This document shows, one piece after another, positions 27,250 to 32,794 of a DNA stretch of 64,000 bases. The notes under the pieces were generated by a model, which was given only the letters and a program-made list of their open reading frames with translations, had not been told where the DNA came from and ran no database searches. The DNA comes from Lamellibrachia satsuma (lineage: Eukaryota; Annelida; Polychaeta; Sabellida; Siboglinidae), in contig BSQZ01000101.1 of assembly GCA_033239005.1 (NCBI GenBank), positions 1,572,001 to 1,636,000 of the forward strand, given 5' to 3'. The number at the start of each line of letters is the position of its first letter. The first letter of the stretch is position 1. The translations under genes and the position numbers were made by a program.

Positions 27250-29492
27250 TCACACACAAAAAAGACACATGCAAACTTCACATTCGTCAAGTTTTATGTC
27301 CTATGTGACATAAGGAGAGCAACTAAAATGATTCCAGAACTTAGAGACCTTAGTTATGAAGAACGCCTGAAAGAATGTGGTTTAACAACTCTAGAGACAA
27401 GGAGGTTAAGAGGAGATCAGATTGAAGTTTTTAAGATATTGAATGGGTATGAAAATATTGATAGAAATATGTTTTTCTCACTCAAGAAGGATAGCAGAAC
27501 TAGAGGACATGAGGTAAAATTAGTAAAGGATCAATGTAGATTGAACATCAGGAAGCACTCGTTCTCACAGAGGACAATAAATGAATGGAACAAACTGTCT
27601 ACAGATTGTGTAACTGCTAGCAGCGTGAATATGTTTAAAAACAAGGTTGACACATGTATCAGGAGGGCGGGTTATAAGTAGGTGAACATTGTTGGACTCT
27701 CGATAAGCCAATGGCTTCCTTGTCCACTTGCCATCTGGGCCTTTGGCTTGGATGGCAAATCTTGTTAAATAATGCAAACAGACCTACGTTTTTCCATTTG
27801 TTACCATTACCATTACCAGTACAACGTGTCTGTGGAGTCATGGAAAATACAATCTGTTATTTGTCTTTAAATTGTTGCTCAAACATACAGTGACTTACAT
27901 CATGATAAATTTTATGAAAAGTTTCCTTTGTCCGTTGGTTTCCAACAACGTTAAACTATTTAGAAACTCCATACTTCCAATGCAATGACCACTGTATTGC
28001 TACACTATACATATTCATCTTAGTGATGCTAGACTAGTTTTAATAATAATGAACTTCCATAGCACCTACATCCTCAGGAATCTGAGCTCAGAGATGCAAC
28101 AAACAGAATCATTACACATAATCGTGAACAGGGACATGCAAACGTCATTATCAGAACTAGGGACCACCAAGATTTATGGTGGAAATGCATTTTGGATTAC
28201 CTACATGATACAATCAGTTTAATACAGTTACGAATAAGTACTTCTGGTAATAGAACTAGTTGGCCGACTAAACTTTACTTTGAATTAATACTTCCAGTAA
28301 TAGTAGTTACCTTGCCGACATCTGTGCAGCAGTCAATGCAGGTCACCTGTAGATTGTCATGAAGGACTCCAGCAATGATCTGCACTCTCTGGAAGTCACT
28401 AGCAAGGATGACAATGTCACACCCTGCAGCATAGGCCTGCAACCAGGGTTCGATTGTCTTGACTACACATAATATTAGTCCCTTTAAAATGTTTGAAAAT
28501 GATTACGCTAATTTCTGTATGTGGTTAAACTACCAATGTAATAAAAATGCAATGTTATGTTTGATTAAACTTTAATGTACAGGTACTTACATTTTCAGTG
28601 TCTGTTAGTATCAATCAAAGTCAAATTTATGTATGAAAAATCAACAGAAATATATGAGGGTTTACATCTAGATAATACTTTATAAATTCATTTAGGCAAT
28701 TATGCATGAAGATATCACCTTGGCAGTTTTAAAAAGGAATTGAGCATCTAGCTACATTCTTCAAAAGCATTGTGGAGGAGCAGATTTCTGGGTAATACAA
28801 AACTAATATATGACAGACTGGCTGCACATGCGATGATAGGCTATTTGCCCAGTCTCCCAGTTTGCATTTGAATGTATCAAGAGAGGCTGCAGCTGGTGCA
28901 TCAGATGGAACAGAGTTTCAGAGAAGTCTAATGGAAGAGAAGGGGTAGTTGAGATGTATGTTGCAGTTGGTCCTGGACTCTGGCAGCCTGGAGTATAATG
29001 GTACTTGGTCTTGGAACTATCAACTGAGTATACCAAGTTATTAATCAGTGTGGCAAGCATGTATGTTATTTAGTGGATAGTTTTTATTTTTGACCTACAC
29101 CATTAGTCTAGCTGCTAGTTGTCTGGTCAGTTTACACAGTGCAATGATGCTGATTTGGCTTTAAAATTATTAAATTATATTAAAACTTACGTACTGTTTT
29201 AGGGTTGTGTTTAAATTAAGGCAAAGCATAACATACTGCGTTTACACATAAGACAAAAAGAAACAATATAGTGTCAGCTGATTCATCTGCATGTCAAACC
29301 AACATCAATATGTCAAATTATTGACATTGTCATAACGCCTTGACTGTTGACATCAATTGCAAAATTGAAAATGGGCGTGACATCATAATTTTAAGAAATA
29401 CTCACGGTGAAGTTAATGCCTTCCACATTGCCAGACGCAAAACACTGGTCGCCTGAGTTGGCTGCACCAGTCAATACTTGGTGTCGATTCAT
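594..29492 (-). CDS. DMXL2: DmX-like protein (Rabconnectin-3 alpha), N-terminal 23 coding exons; gene continues off the left edge
   Basis: Large WD40-repeat protein of the Rav1/Rabconnectin-3 family; with WDR7 it controls V-ATPase assembly on endosomal and synaptic vesicles and binds Rab3 regulators (family knowledge). Twenty-three exons listed separately were joined by GT-AG junctions and give 5,184 nt with no frame break. The start was chosen at 29,492 because the first residues [18 protein letters not shown] match the vertebrate DMXL N-terminus. Family landmarks occur in order: [18 protein letters not shown] (exon 7), [11 protein letters not shown] (exon 10), [13 protein letters not shown] (exon 11), [14 protein letters not shown] (exon 13), [19 protein letters not shown] (exon 18), [19 protein letters not shown] (exon 20), [18 protein letters not shown] (exon 21), [15 protein letters not shown] (exon 22). 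The C-terminal part lies outside the window. DMXL1 versus DMXL2 cannot be decided; invertebrates usually have a single gene. Many introns carry tandem arrays, several spanning splice sites. Confidence 0.95.
674..1475 (-). repeat. 78-bp minisatellite made from the exon 23 acceptor edge
   Basis: About ten copies of a 78-bp unit. On the minus strand each holds a pyrimidine tract, ttgctag and the first ~57 nt of exon 23, then returns to the pyrimidine tract. Acceptor copies lie near 712 (real), 790, 868, 946, 1,024, 1,102, 1,180, 1,228, 1,316 and 1,394. One copy is shortened by an internal deletion around 1,228. Confidence 0.95.
1461..1600 (-). repeat. Two-copy duplication of the exon 22 donor edge
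   Basis: The last bases of exon 22 (cagagcag), the donor gtcagt and about 45 nt of intron occur twice in tandem, about 73 bp apart. The genuine junction is at 1,560/1,561. Confidence 0.88.
1561..1751 (-). CDS. DMXL2: DMXL exon 22
   Basis: Reads [17 protein letters not shown], then [15 protein letters not shown] and [11 protein letters not shown]. Acceptor gtcgacag, donor gtcagt. Both edges are embedded in tandem duplications. Confidence 0.93.
1752..2125 (-). repeat. 22-bp minisatellite at the exon 22 acceptor
   Basis: About 15 imperfect units. On the minus strand the unit contains tgtgtcgacag followed by atg, the same string as the real acceptor plus exon start (gtcgacag|atgcgg). Confidence 0.88.
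2126..2743. other. DMXL intron 21, remaining part
   Basis: AT-rich intron sequence between the 22-bp array and exon 21. No gene, recognisable repeat or RNA seen. Confidence 0.6.
2744..3953 (-). CDS. DMXL2: DMXL exon 21 (large exon)
   Basis: 403 codons. [20 protein letters not shown] is near its start; [20 protein letters not shown] and the run from [14 protein letters not shown] to [19 protein letters not shown] lie towards its end. The 5' edge is placed at an aag acceptor that gives phase 0; the acceptor is weak, so the exact start is moderately certain. Donor gtcagt gives phase 1 into exon 22. Confidence 0.9.
4010..4312. mobile_element. Foldback MITE copy 1
   Basis: 303-bp element with terminal inverted repeats of about 22 bp (tattcgacccattaagcgta at the left, matching the reverse complement of the right end with about three differences) and an internal hairpin (4,091-4,113 against 4,148-4,170, gactagtgtggaacaactga type). 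A second copy in the opposite orientation is at 33,870-34,134. No coding capacity. Confidence 0.82.
4313..5219. other. DMXL intron 20, remaining part
   Basis: Very AT-rich, with interspersed aattcc/aatttaatt motifs; no gene or known repeat recognised. Confidence 0.5.
5220..5587 (-). CDS. DMXL2: DMXL exon 20
   Basis: Reads [16 protein letters not shown] and then [30 protein letters not shown]. Acceptor gctgtag, donor gtgaac. Phases 1 to 0. Confidence 0.93.
6010..6270 (+). repeat. Unclassified interspersed repeat, copy 1
   Basis: Shares a long, imperfect match with 50,985-51,245, including ttagatctggtaagg, gtggatatccaaa, ctctcgccgatcat and acgaaatttcaccaaggg. Class unknown. Confidence 0.7.
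6616..6797. mobile_element. DIRS terminal-repeat fragment flanked by a 20-bp direct repeat
   Basis: About 142 bp (6,636-6,777) closely matching the terminal region of the DIRS-like element at about 37,518-37,660. It is bounded on both sides by the identical 20-mer atgtgaaataaaatatttta (6,616-6,635 and 6,778-6,797), which looks like a target-site duplication. Confidence 0.85.
6916..7056 (-). CDS. DMXL2: DMXL exon 19
   Basis: Reads [17 protein letters not shown] and ends [12 protein letters not shown], matching the vertebrate YTGRLAVAY ... CIFECEST segment. The acceptor edge is duplicated once upstream. Confidence 0.92.
7038..7096 (-). repeat. Two-copy duplication of the exon 19 acceptor edge
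   Basis: The string ctcactgtgattgg occurs at 7,038 and 7,069 (31-bp spacing). The copy inside exon 19 and the copy inside the intron enclose the acceptor. Confidence 0.8.
7514..7784 (-). CDS. DMXL2: DMXL exon 18
   Basis: Contains [19 protein letters not shown] and TRFWKC, strongly conserved in DMXL proteins. Acceptor cttgcag, donor gtacgt. Confidence 0.94.
8165..8292. repeat. 28-bp minisatellite just beyond the exon 17 donor
   Basis: Four to five copies of a unit containing gagtgatcaataacactgaa, starting about 10 bp past the exon 17 donor. The donor itself is not in the unit. Confidence 0.9.
8301..8449 (-). CDS. DMXL2: DMXL exon 17
   Basis: 49 codons of poorly conserved linker ([17 protein letters not shown] ... 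RRLAITTSK), accepted because its phases (1 to 0) exactly bridge exons 16 and 18. Its acceptor edge is repeated in tandem upstream and an intronic array begins a few bases beyond the donor. Confidence 0.82.
8441..8680 (-). repeat. 31-bp minisatellite made from the exon 17 acceptor edge
   Basis: Six to seven tandem units. On the minus strand each reads cctag then gtgatgacaatcatgttg, the same layout as the true acceptor plus first ~20 nt of exon 17 (cctag|gtgacgacagtcatgttg). Confidence 0.92.
9437..9656 (-). CDS. DMXL2: DMXL exon 16
   Basis: Reads [17 protein letters not shown] and [11 protein letters not shown] ... SVLHMWRI, matching the conserved FFLVVIEKDGNNNSVLHMW-type segment. Acceptor cacacag, donor gtgtgt. 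Confidence 0.92.
10079..10246 (-). CDS. DMXL2: DMXL exon 15
   Basis: 56 codons; the C-terminal part [19 protein letters not shown] matches the family, the N-terminal part is a divergent acidic linker. Acceptor cttgtag, donor gtacgt. Confidence 0.88.
10247..11436. other. DMXL intron 14
   Basis: Plain AT-rich intron sequence; no repeat family, ORF or RNA gene recognised. Confidence 0.5.
11437..11560 (-). CDS. DMXL2: DMXL exon 14
   Basis: Reads [18 protein letters not shown] and IDARKLLSG, matching the family. Acceptor ttgccag, donor gtacgt. Confidence 0.92.
11828..12285 (-). CDS. DMXL2: DMXL exon 13
   Basis: 152 codons: [69 protein letters not shown]. Acceptor caccag, donor gtaaat, phases 0 to 2. 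Unusually long and GC-rich compared with the surrounding introns. Confidence 0.94.
12890..13088 (-). CDS. DMXL2: DMXL exon 12
   Basis: Reads [17 protein letters not shown] and [13 protein letters not shown]. Its 3' end is less certain: the only GT that keeps phase 0 is a weak donor, gtctgt. Confidence 0.82.
13737..13968 (-). CDS. DMXL2: DMXL exon 11
   Basis: Basic and serine-rich segment followed by [19 protein letters not shown] and [10 protein letters not shown]. Acceptor cttatag, donor gtcagt, ends in phase 2. Confidence 0.92.
14215..14697. repeat. 30-bp minisatellite in DMXL intron 10
   Basis: About 16 copies of a unit with tactataacacaagtggct and alternating tgtgcctct/tccacctct variants. 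Because 30 is a multiple of three, long repetitive ORFs appear; they are not genes. Confidence 0.95.
14961..16250. mobile_element. Non-autonomous DIRS/Ngaro-like element with two direct repeats
   Basis: Two almost identical repeats of about 383 bp (14,961-15,343 and 15,831-16,213), apparently differing by a single base in the stretch compared, flank a ~487-bp unrelated interior. Both share the atatgaaaaggccaaat motif, the tttattg core and the ggtggggcca end with the region beside the DIRS recombinase ORF at 37.5-37.97 kb. Only the right copy continues into a short hairpin end (ggtcac...gtgacc). The interior ends with a perfect 14-bp palindrome at 15,794-15,824. No coding capacity. Confidence 0.7.
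16420..16653 (-). CDS. DMXL2: DMXL exon 10
   Basis: Contains the conserved [11 protein letters not shown] followed by an acidic, serine-rich low-complexity linker. Acceptor gattcag, donor gtaagg; phases 1 to 1. Confidence 0.9.
17190..17908. repeat. 45/46-bp minisatellite in DMXL intron 9
   Basis: About 16 copies of a unit containing tagcaaggccaggatgatga and caacaaactgacattcact; units with gatgatga and gtgatga alternate, so lengths differ by one base. Confidence 0.95.
18340..18605 (+). repeat. Unclassified interspersed repeat pair, copy 1
   Basis: Shares with 54,930-55,190, in the same orientation, the ordered motifs tagcgacgccttg, gtaactttggaca, ttcgattgttc, gacaaccc, catgaacccctgaa/aatgaacccctgaa and ttaggagga. 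Family unknown. Confidence 0.65.
19306..19466 (-). CDS. DMXL2: DMXL exon 9
   Basis: Reads [19 protein letters not shown] and ends [11 protein letters not shown], matching the conserved FHIAASINP segment. Acceptor gcttgcag, donor gtaagc. Confidence 0.9.
19620..20000 (+). mobile_element. LINE 3' end fragment (decayed)
   Basis: Contains broken traces of the LINE C-terminal coding region seen at 27,314-27,681 (ttaaaatactgaatggttagg, aagaaatgtttttt, agcagtgtgaatatg) and of its 3' tail (ttccttgtccacttgc). Confidence 0.6.
20060..20868. repeat. 51-bp minisatellite in DMXL intron 8
   Basis: About 15 copies of a unit containing gtggatggacaaggcctggg and aaaggtttagcagagggcta. The length is a multiple of three, so the array is open on both strands (about 212 and 237 codons); these are not treated as genes. 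Confidence 0.95.
20967..21152 (-). CDS. DMXL2: DMXL exon 8
   Basis: Reads [20 protein letters not shown] and ends RFMQRLHHF, matching the vertebrate segment that follows KYMPRG. The acceptor and first part of the exon are duplicated once immediately upstream. Confidence 0.92.
21117..21212 (-). repeat. Two-copy duplication of the exon 8 acceptor edge
   Basis: catgacgtgatcaacatgtt through the acceptor (ctaa on the plus strand) occurs at 21,120-21,156 and again, with one change, at 21,175-21,211. Confidence 0.88.
21939..22270 (-). repeat. Four-copy duplication of the exon 7 donor edge
   Basis: Including the true exon edge, four copies of about 87-103 bp carry the last ~80 nt of exon 7, the gtgag donor and a few intron bases. 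The donor is intact in every copy. One copy (about 22,042-22,138) still reads in frame as [17 protein letters not shown]; another has an in-frame deletion; the farthest has a stop. Confidence 0.9.
22239..22371 (-). CDS. DMXL2: DMXL exon 7
   Basis: Contains [19 protein letters not shown], a highly conserved DMXL segment. Acceptor ctttcag, donor gtgagt, ends in phase 2. Its 3' edge plus donor is repeated three more times downstream (see 21,939-22,238). Confidence 0.93.
22440..22700 (+). mobile_element. Old tRNA-derived SINE
   Basis: Box B-like ggggttcgagtcc followed by ttcgaaacttgggcaaattc and gcctttgtct, the same head-to-body layout as the SINE split at 36,414/37,215. Strongly decayed. Confidence 0.55.
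23035..23074 (-). CDS. DMXL2: DMXL exon 6 (40-nt micro-exon)
   Basis: Short exon [13 protein letters not shown] with acceptor acacag and strong donor gtaagt. It was found by following the reading frame between exons 5 and 7; phases 0 to 1 fit both neighbours. Confidence 0.88.
23640..23854 (-). CDS. DMXL2: DMXL exon 5
   Basis: Reads [17 protein letters not shown] and ends [17 protein letters not shown], the WD-type strand also found in vertebrate DMXL. Enters in phase 1 and leaves in phase 0. Confidence 0.9.
23932..24378. repeat. 90-bp minisatellite in DMXL intron 4
   Basis: Five nearly identical units containing tttcactttcctttgacacc and gatgatggaatttgttgagc. The very low divergence indicates recent expansion. 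No splice site inside. Confidence 0.95.
24900..24978 (-). CDS. DMXL2: DMXL exon 4
   Basis: Reads [19 protein letters not shown]; acceptor attacag, donor gttagt, ends in phase 1. Confidence 0.88.
24979..26764. other. DMXL intron 3
   Basis: 1.8 kb of AT-rich intron; no recognisable gene, mobile element or RNA. Confidence 0.5.
26765..26836 (-). CDS. DMXL2: DMXL exon 3
   Basis: 24 codons reading [15 protein letters not shown] nearer GT (gtacac) exists, but the donor gtgagt was chosen because it restores phase 0 with exon 4 and fits the consensus better. Confidence 0.88.
26858..27246. repeat. (TA)n microsatellite with six alternating inverted 22-bp units
   Basis: The unit agctttgatataaatactgt is embedded in TA/TG runs six times, oriented + + - - + + (near 26,888; 26,956; 27,041; 27,109; 27,138; 27,191). 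Adjacent opposite units can fold into cruciforms. Confidence 0.88.
27310..27772 (+). mobile_element. Non-LTR retrotransposon (CR1/Rex-like) 3' fragment
   Basis: Encodes [39 protein letters not shown] and [16 protein letters not shown], the typical C-terminus of invertebrate LINE ORF2 proteins, then a stop and the shared 3' tail (ggactctcgataagccaatg, cttccttgtccacttgcc). Same family as 45,360-47,945, 62,041-62,875 and 62,936-63,510. Confidence 0.88.
28311..28436 (-). CDS. DMXL2: DMXL exon 2
   Basis: 42 codons including [19 protein letters not shown], the first WD40-type blade of DMXL. Acceptor is ttgcag and donor gtaact. Phase 0 to 0. Confidence 0.92.
28437..29405. other. DMXL intron 1
   Basis: No gene or mobile element recognised. 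Confidence 0.5.
29406..29492 (-). CDS. DMXL2: DMXL exon 1 (start codon)
   Basis: 29 codons from ATG at 29,492, beginning [15 protein letters not shown]. Donor gtgagt lies at 29,405 and below. Phase 0 at the end. Confidence 0.92.
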
Positions 29493-30751
29493 TGCGATCC
29501 GTTATCCAGCAGCCGCAACGAACCGAGCCCTAACTCTGCGACATCTCATTCAAGGTTAATGCAACTTCGTAGTGGCCAATCCAGAAGGCGATCTGTCATT
29601 TACCAACGCGAATGTCAACTAACTAGAGCGATAACTACGGGCGCGCATCGTTGAATCTTCAGAGCAGATATTAATTTCCAATGCATTTATGTGACAAACA
29701 ATTAATCTAAGTCATCGCTTTGCTCGCACTTGTTCCGCTTCTAAACAGCATATTTCGGTGGAACATTTCACAACATGAATTAAATAAAGACACGCACGGC
29801 TTTCCTCAATCATACCACTTCCCTTGTTATATGCAATGAGGCCATGTGTCGCCATCTGGTGGAATCATTATTATTTGCAACTTCGCTGAAAGTTCAGCGT
29901 TCTCACACCGCACTAGCTAGGTTCTCGGTAAAACGTAACACCATTTAGTTACCCAAATTGCCACATATCTGCTGTCCAAAATAATTGTGAACGCACAATC
30001 CAACAATCAATAAATCATACCATAGACACAACACTATGGCGTCCCTCTACCCTAGGGCAGTCCGTCTGCTATGCAAAGCCGGCCGGCTAGATACAATCCA
30101 ATATTTGGTATTGTGCTTATCATTGTTACAACATTTGACTTATAAAAAGTACATATACGTCAGCCATGCACTAATAAAAATATCAGTGAAGAATATATGA
30201 AAATATAAGGTGACATAGACGATTTTACAAATTTGTTCAACATTCCGTGTATTAATACCGTCCAATATTAATAGTGCGACACCGGAAGGTGCTCTGTTTT
30301 CATTCAATGTTTGTGTTCGTGGACTTTCGACGTCACCTACAGGTACTCAGAGTCTTTGGTGTTCGGTAAAAAGTTGTGGCCTGTCTAGTGGAACCACGTC
30401 GATCTCGGGCCACGTCAGTTATACATATCACATGCATAACTGTAATAATGCTGCTAAGCTGTTGTAAGCATTGTAGCGGTCTTTTTTATAGGCCGGGGGC
30501 AGGTTGTAGCGAGCAGACCAAAGTAGAGAATTGCATTTTGTGGCCATGTTAACATTTTGTCTGATTATAACAATATGACCATGCACGTATTTTTTCTTCA
30601 AATTCCACTATTGTCAAAAATATATATGCTCTATATTGTTGGTTGACATATAATTTAAAAAACAAATCGACAATTAAGAGGTTTCAATAAAATATTTTTC
30701 CATTGGCATTACAAAAAAATTTGCATGGTCCCACTGGCACTGGCACTGCCA

Positions 30752-30787
<36 letters not shown>

Positions 30788-30909
30788 ACGCATGCGCGCG
30801 CACACACACACACACACACAGGCTCATAGTAGCAGTGGTAACAACTAATCTTAAAATAAATTGGGGGGCCGTTATTGAAACGTCTATGTAACATTATATC
30901 TATTTATTG

Positions 30910-30954
<45 letters not shown>

Positions 30955-32649
30955 AGCTCATCACTACAATATAGTACATTAAACATTTCACATAAACAGC
31001 TATTAACAAATAAATGGGTGGGCCGAGATCAGTGGGTTCCGTCTAAGGATTTTTTTTTGCAAAAATGCATTTTGATATGGCTTATTATTATTATCTGACT
31101 TATTTTGTTAAAAGCATGAATGACGCTGTAATTATGTAAAGTTTAGAGTCAGACTCAGTCTCAACCTATAATCACTCTCTACCTGTATTACTATTAGTAA
31201 TGGCAACAACTAAGTGAACTAATTGGGCTGGGTTCAATAAGGTCGACCAACAGACACTGCAGCCAATCAGCGACTGCCATGATCGACAGGTGCTGCACTC
31301 ATTGTGAGTTCATCAAAGCTCAAGTCAGGATTGGCACGAATGAAAAGCTACTGTTTAGGCACGTTGCTTGGCTGAAAGTCAAGCTCAGTTATAACAACAA
31401 ACCACATCACCAAATTTACAGTTTCAAGTCAACCAAATGGGAAACTTTCTGAACTGACTCTTAACATAAACATTCCAAATAATATTTGGAACACAAACGT
31501 TATTATCATGATATTGACACATGTTGCATTTTCACCAAAATATTATGAATAACAGAATATATTCACAGCCAACTAAAAATTACAATTATCTTGGATTATC
31601 CCTGACGACATGAGAGCAAAGCAAACACTGGGCTAGCTTCATGGCAGCAGGAACTCTAAGAAAGCCTTTCAATAACTACATAAATAAAGTCATCGCAGAA
31701 ACCAATCTTAAGACTTTCTGGTACTTCGTAAAAATGCCAGAAAGAGATGGGCAGAGATAACGGTATCTCTCACATTTTTTGCAGAAAGGCTTTACTCTTG
31801 AGTGCCGAATAAGTGTCCCTATACGCATATTTATTTGATGAAAACTGCCACCCTATATGAACCTTATTTGGCACTATACTATTATTCAATTTAAACATTT
31901 GTGCCAGCCTATATTCTCCGATAATCGTGAAAATTATGCAGGGTATTATTTTTAATAGAGCAATCGTTCTCACTCCCGATTGGTAGCGCTAACCAATCAT
32001 CCACGGAGCGGTTTACCGCTTGCGATAAAATGAATCCTTAGTTCTTGGGAGCTCGATTATTATATATTATTAGTTAAAACGCCATTATCACCACGTAAAC
32101 CAACTGTAAATGGCCGTCGTGGGCAACGCCTCAAACCGGTTGTAACCGACTGGCAGCGGTTTCCCTTGAAACGGGCTTGCGTATTCAGTTCAATAAAACT
32201 TTAATGTCCATTTAAAAACGGAAGATTCCCCGGCTTTACGCACATATAAAATGCCGTTACTATATCTGCAGTGACGCGAATACGCACAAAGTCTGCATAT
32301 TCGGCAGAAAAACAAAATACACGGCGATCCGCATTGTTTTCTAGGGACACCTTGCCCTTGGCTTCATGTCGGGTAAAAACATTGCTTCGGCGCTGAAAAA
32401 GACAAGTGACTTTTTCGCACTGTACTATTATTTGTTTTGAACAATTTGTCCCCCTATTCTGCTATTCGGCACTATACTATTATTAAATTTGACCGATTTG
32501 CTATCCTATACTGTTATTTGGCCTATACGTTTATTTGGCACTCGAGAGTACTTGTATAACTTATACAGTACATAACTTCTACAACATATTTCACTGGGTC
32601 ATATACCCAAGTATTTGTTGCTGGTAAATTCTGTGTTTCAATTTTAGTA
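29493..32649. promoter_or_regulatory. Divergent DMXL-RGP1 intergenic region
   Basis: About 3.2 kb between two start codons facing away from each other. The first ~900 bp next to DMXL are locally richer in CG dinucleotides than the flanking introns, as expected for a promoter, and probably hold the DMXL 5' UTR. (TA)n/(CA)n runs lie at about 30,755-30,822 and 30,913-30,951. An intron acceptor (caattttag at 32,647) just before the RGP1 start implies a non-coding 5' exon somewhere in this region; its position was not identified. Confidence 0.45.
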
Positions 32650-32676
32650 ATGACAACACTGCATGTTGAGGCATAA
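32650..32676 (+). promoter_or_regulatory. Upstream ORF overlapping the RGP1 start
   Basis: Eight codons (MTTLHVEA) and a TAA whose last base is the A of the RGP1 ATG (TAATG). It lies in the same exon as the RGP1 start, two bases after the predicted 5' UTR acceptor. The arrangement suits termination-reinitiation, but no function is shown. Confidence 0.6.
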
Positions 32677-32794
32677 TGATTGAGGTGACTGCCAGCCTAC
32701 TGGGACGCTCTGTCTTCCTGGCTGGCGAGACTGTCAAATGTCAGATCACATTCACAAATGTGTGTCGATCCAACAAACAGACAAGTCCTACAAA
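32676..32794 (+). CDS. RGP1: RGP1 exon 1
   Basis: [20 protein letters not shown] onward, 39 codons plus two bases; donor gtaggt. Confidence 0.93.
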
